From positions 7,039,001 to 7,103,000 of the forward strand of contig NZ_CP149798.1 in the NCBI RefSeq assembly GCF_037940415.1: a stretch of 64,000 nucleotides of DNA, read 5' to 3'. The notes below the pieces were generated by a model. It was given only the letters and a program-made list of their open reading frames with translations, searched no databases and was not told the origin of the DNA. Below are positions 63,359 to 64,000 of this stretch, piece after piece (position 1 is the stretch's first letter; the number at the start of each line of letters is the position of its first letter). The translations under genes were made by a program, and so were the position numbers. The stretch is from Streptomyces sp. f51 (GTDB taxonomy: Bacteria > Actinomycetota > Actinomycetes > Streptomycetales > Streptomycetaceae).

Positions 63359-64000
63359 ATGAACGATCACACGCGTCCGGATGACGCCGTTCCGAAGAGG
63401 CGGGGCGCCATGGCGCTGGGGGCCGCGCTGAGCAGCTGCGCGCTCGTCGCCGGTGTCGCGGCGGCGACCCCCGCCCAGGCGGGCGAGGGGCACACGGGGC
63501 ACGGCGTGGACTACGTCGCGCTCGGCGACTCGTACACCTCGGGGCCGCTGATCCCGCAGCAGATCGACGCCAACTGCGCTCGTTCCGACCACAATTACCC
63601 CTCGATCACCGCGGCCGCCCGCAAGGTCGCCTCGTTCACGGACGTCAGCTGCTCGGGCGCCAAGACGGACGAGATGTGGAAGGCGCAGGGGACCAACGGA
63701 CCGCAGCTGGACGCGCTGAAGCGGGACACCGATCTGGTGACCCTCCAGATCGGCGGCAACGACGTGGGCTTCGGCCCGATCATCGCCACCTGTGCCGGGC
63801 TCAGCTCGAAGGACCTCGCGGGCAACCCCTGCCAGCAGTACTACAACTCCGCGGGCTACGACCAGCTCACCGTGAACATCCTCCAGACGGCTCCCAAGGT
63901 CGCCCGGGTGCTGCGCGAGGTGCACGCCAGGTCCCCGCACGCCCGCGTGGTGGTCGTCGGCTACCCCGACCTCCTGCCCGACGACGGCAGCGGCTGCTAC
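63359..64000 (+). CDS. Secreted SGNH/GDSL lipase, 5' part only
   Basis: The first 214 codons of a secreted SGNH hydrolase; the gene runs past the window end. ATG 63359 has GGGGAGGGG upstream. Signal region MNDHTRPDDAVPKRRG, then a hydrophobic core to about 41 (AQA-GEG). Block I GDSYTSG with nucleophile Ser58, block III GGNDVGF (oxyanion Asn), and several paired cysteines as in Streptomyces SGNH lipases. The Asp/His of block V is beyond the edge. An extracellular esterase or lipase is expected. Confidence 0.9.
   Translation, partial: MNDHTRPDDAVPKRRGAMALGAALSSCALVAGVAAATPAQAGEGHTGHGVDYVALGDSYTSGPLIPQQIDANCARSDHNYPSITAAARKVASFTDVSCSGAKTDEMWKAQGTNGPQLDALKRDTDLVTLQIGGNDVGFGPIIATCAGLSSKDLAGNPCQQYYNSAGYDQLTVNILQTAPKVARVLREVHARSPHARVVVVGYPDLLPDDGSGCY

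Overview
The window is about 72% GC (estimated by eye). It has Streptomyces-type codon use, frequent GTG starts and one TTG start. It encodes many secreted hydrolases, SpoIIE-type PP2C regulators, SigE-family and GlxA-type regulators, and a chitinase with the direct-repeat operator typical of Streptomyces chitinases. It is almost certainly a chromosomal segment of a Streptomyces species or close relative. I see no tRNA, rRNA, CRISPR array, insertion sequence or prophage. All calls come from reading the sequence and from family knowledge; no database was searched.

Layout. 1-8.8 kb: 5' part of a secreted GH18 chitinase (-) behind two 22-bp-spaced operator repeats, a secretory lipase, a one-pass membrane protein with an extracellular periplasmic-binding-protein-like domain, and a secreted alpha/beta hydrolase with Calx-beta-like repeats. 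9-16.2 kb: a Ser/Thr kinase, a 1,274-aa subtilisin-family protease and a TPR protein. 16.4-19.1 kb: a beta-1,3-glucan pair, GH16-CBM13 then GH64, behind a perfect 12-bp palindrome. 19.2-27.4 kb: three PAS/GAF/PP2C regulators, two of them with a C-terminal anti-sigma-kinase domain, and a YihY/BrkB membrane protein without a normal start codon. 27.5-33.5 kb (-): SulP transporter, P-type cation ATPase coupled to a PPK2 polyphosphate kinase, and a small helical protein. 33.9-37.2 kb: phospholipase A2, an SRPBCC-ArsR operon with two operator copies, and an isochorismatase-GlxA operon. 37.2-43 kb: NhaA antiporter fused to a thioredoxin-fold domain, a short UvrA paralogue, a CMD-like small protein and a potassium channel. 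43-54.4 kb: a zinc-ribbon multi-pass protein with an acidic repeat region, an NTF2-like protein, a large ATPase regulator with an 11-residue tandem repeat, epoxide hydrolase, a second GlxA regulator, GAPDH and a small monooxygenase. 54.4-58.5 kb (-): membrane mannosyltransferase-like protein, GT2-GtrA fusion, a T/S/P-rich membrane protein and a SigE-family sigma factor. 58.5-63.1 kb: a divergent unit with a flavin monooxygenase on one side and TetR, a ChoD-like GMC oxidoreductase and an acetoacetate-decarboxylase-like enzyme on the other. The 3' end holds the start of an SGNH lipase.

The best candidate for an undescribed system is the 58.5-63.1 kb divergon. Two 28-bp operators of identical design (13-bp arms, central CA) sit in front of the two transcription units. 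This predicts that the TetR protein controls both an FAD/NADPH monooxygenase and a cholesterol-oxidase-like enzyme, in a small oxidative pathway whose substrate I cannot name. Also worth attention are the receptor-like chimera at 2.8-5.7 kb, the degenerate PP2C domain at 19.3-21.4 kb beside two intact paralogues, the SRPBCC-ArsR operator pair, and a TGATCA triplet upstream of the zinc-ribbon protein.
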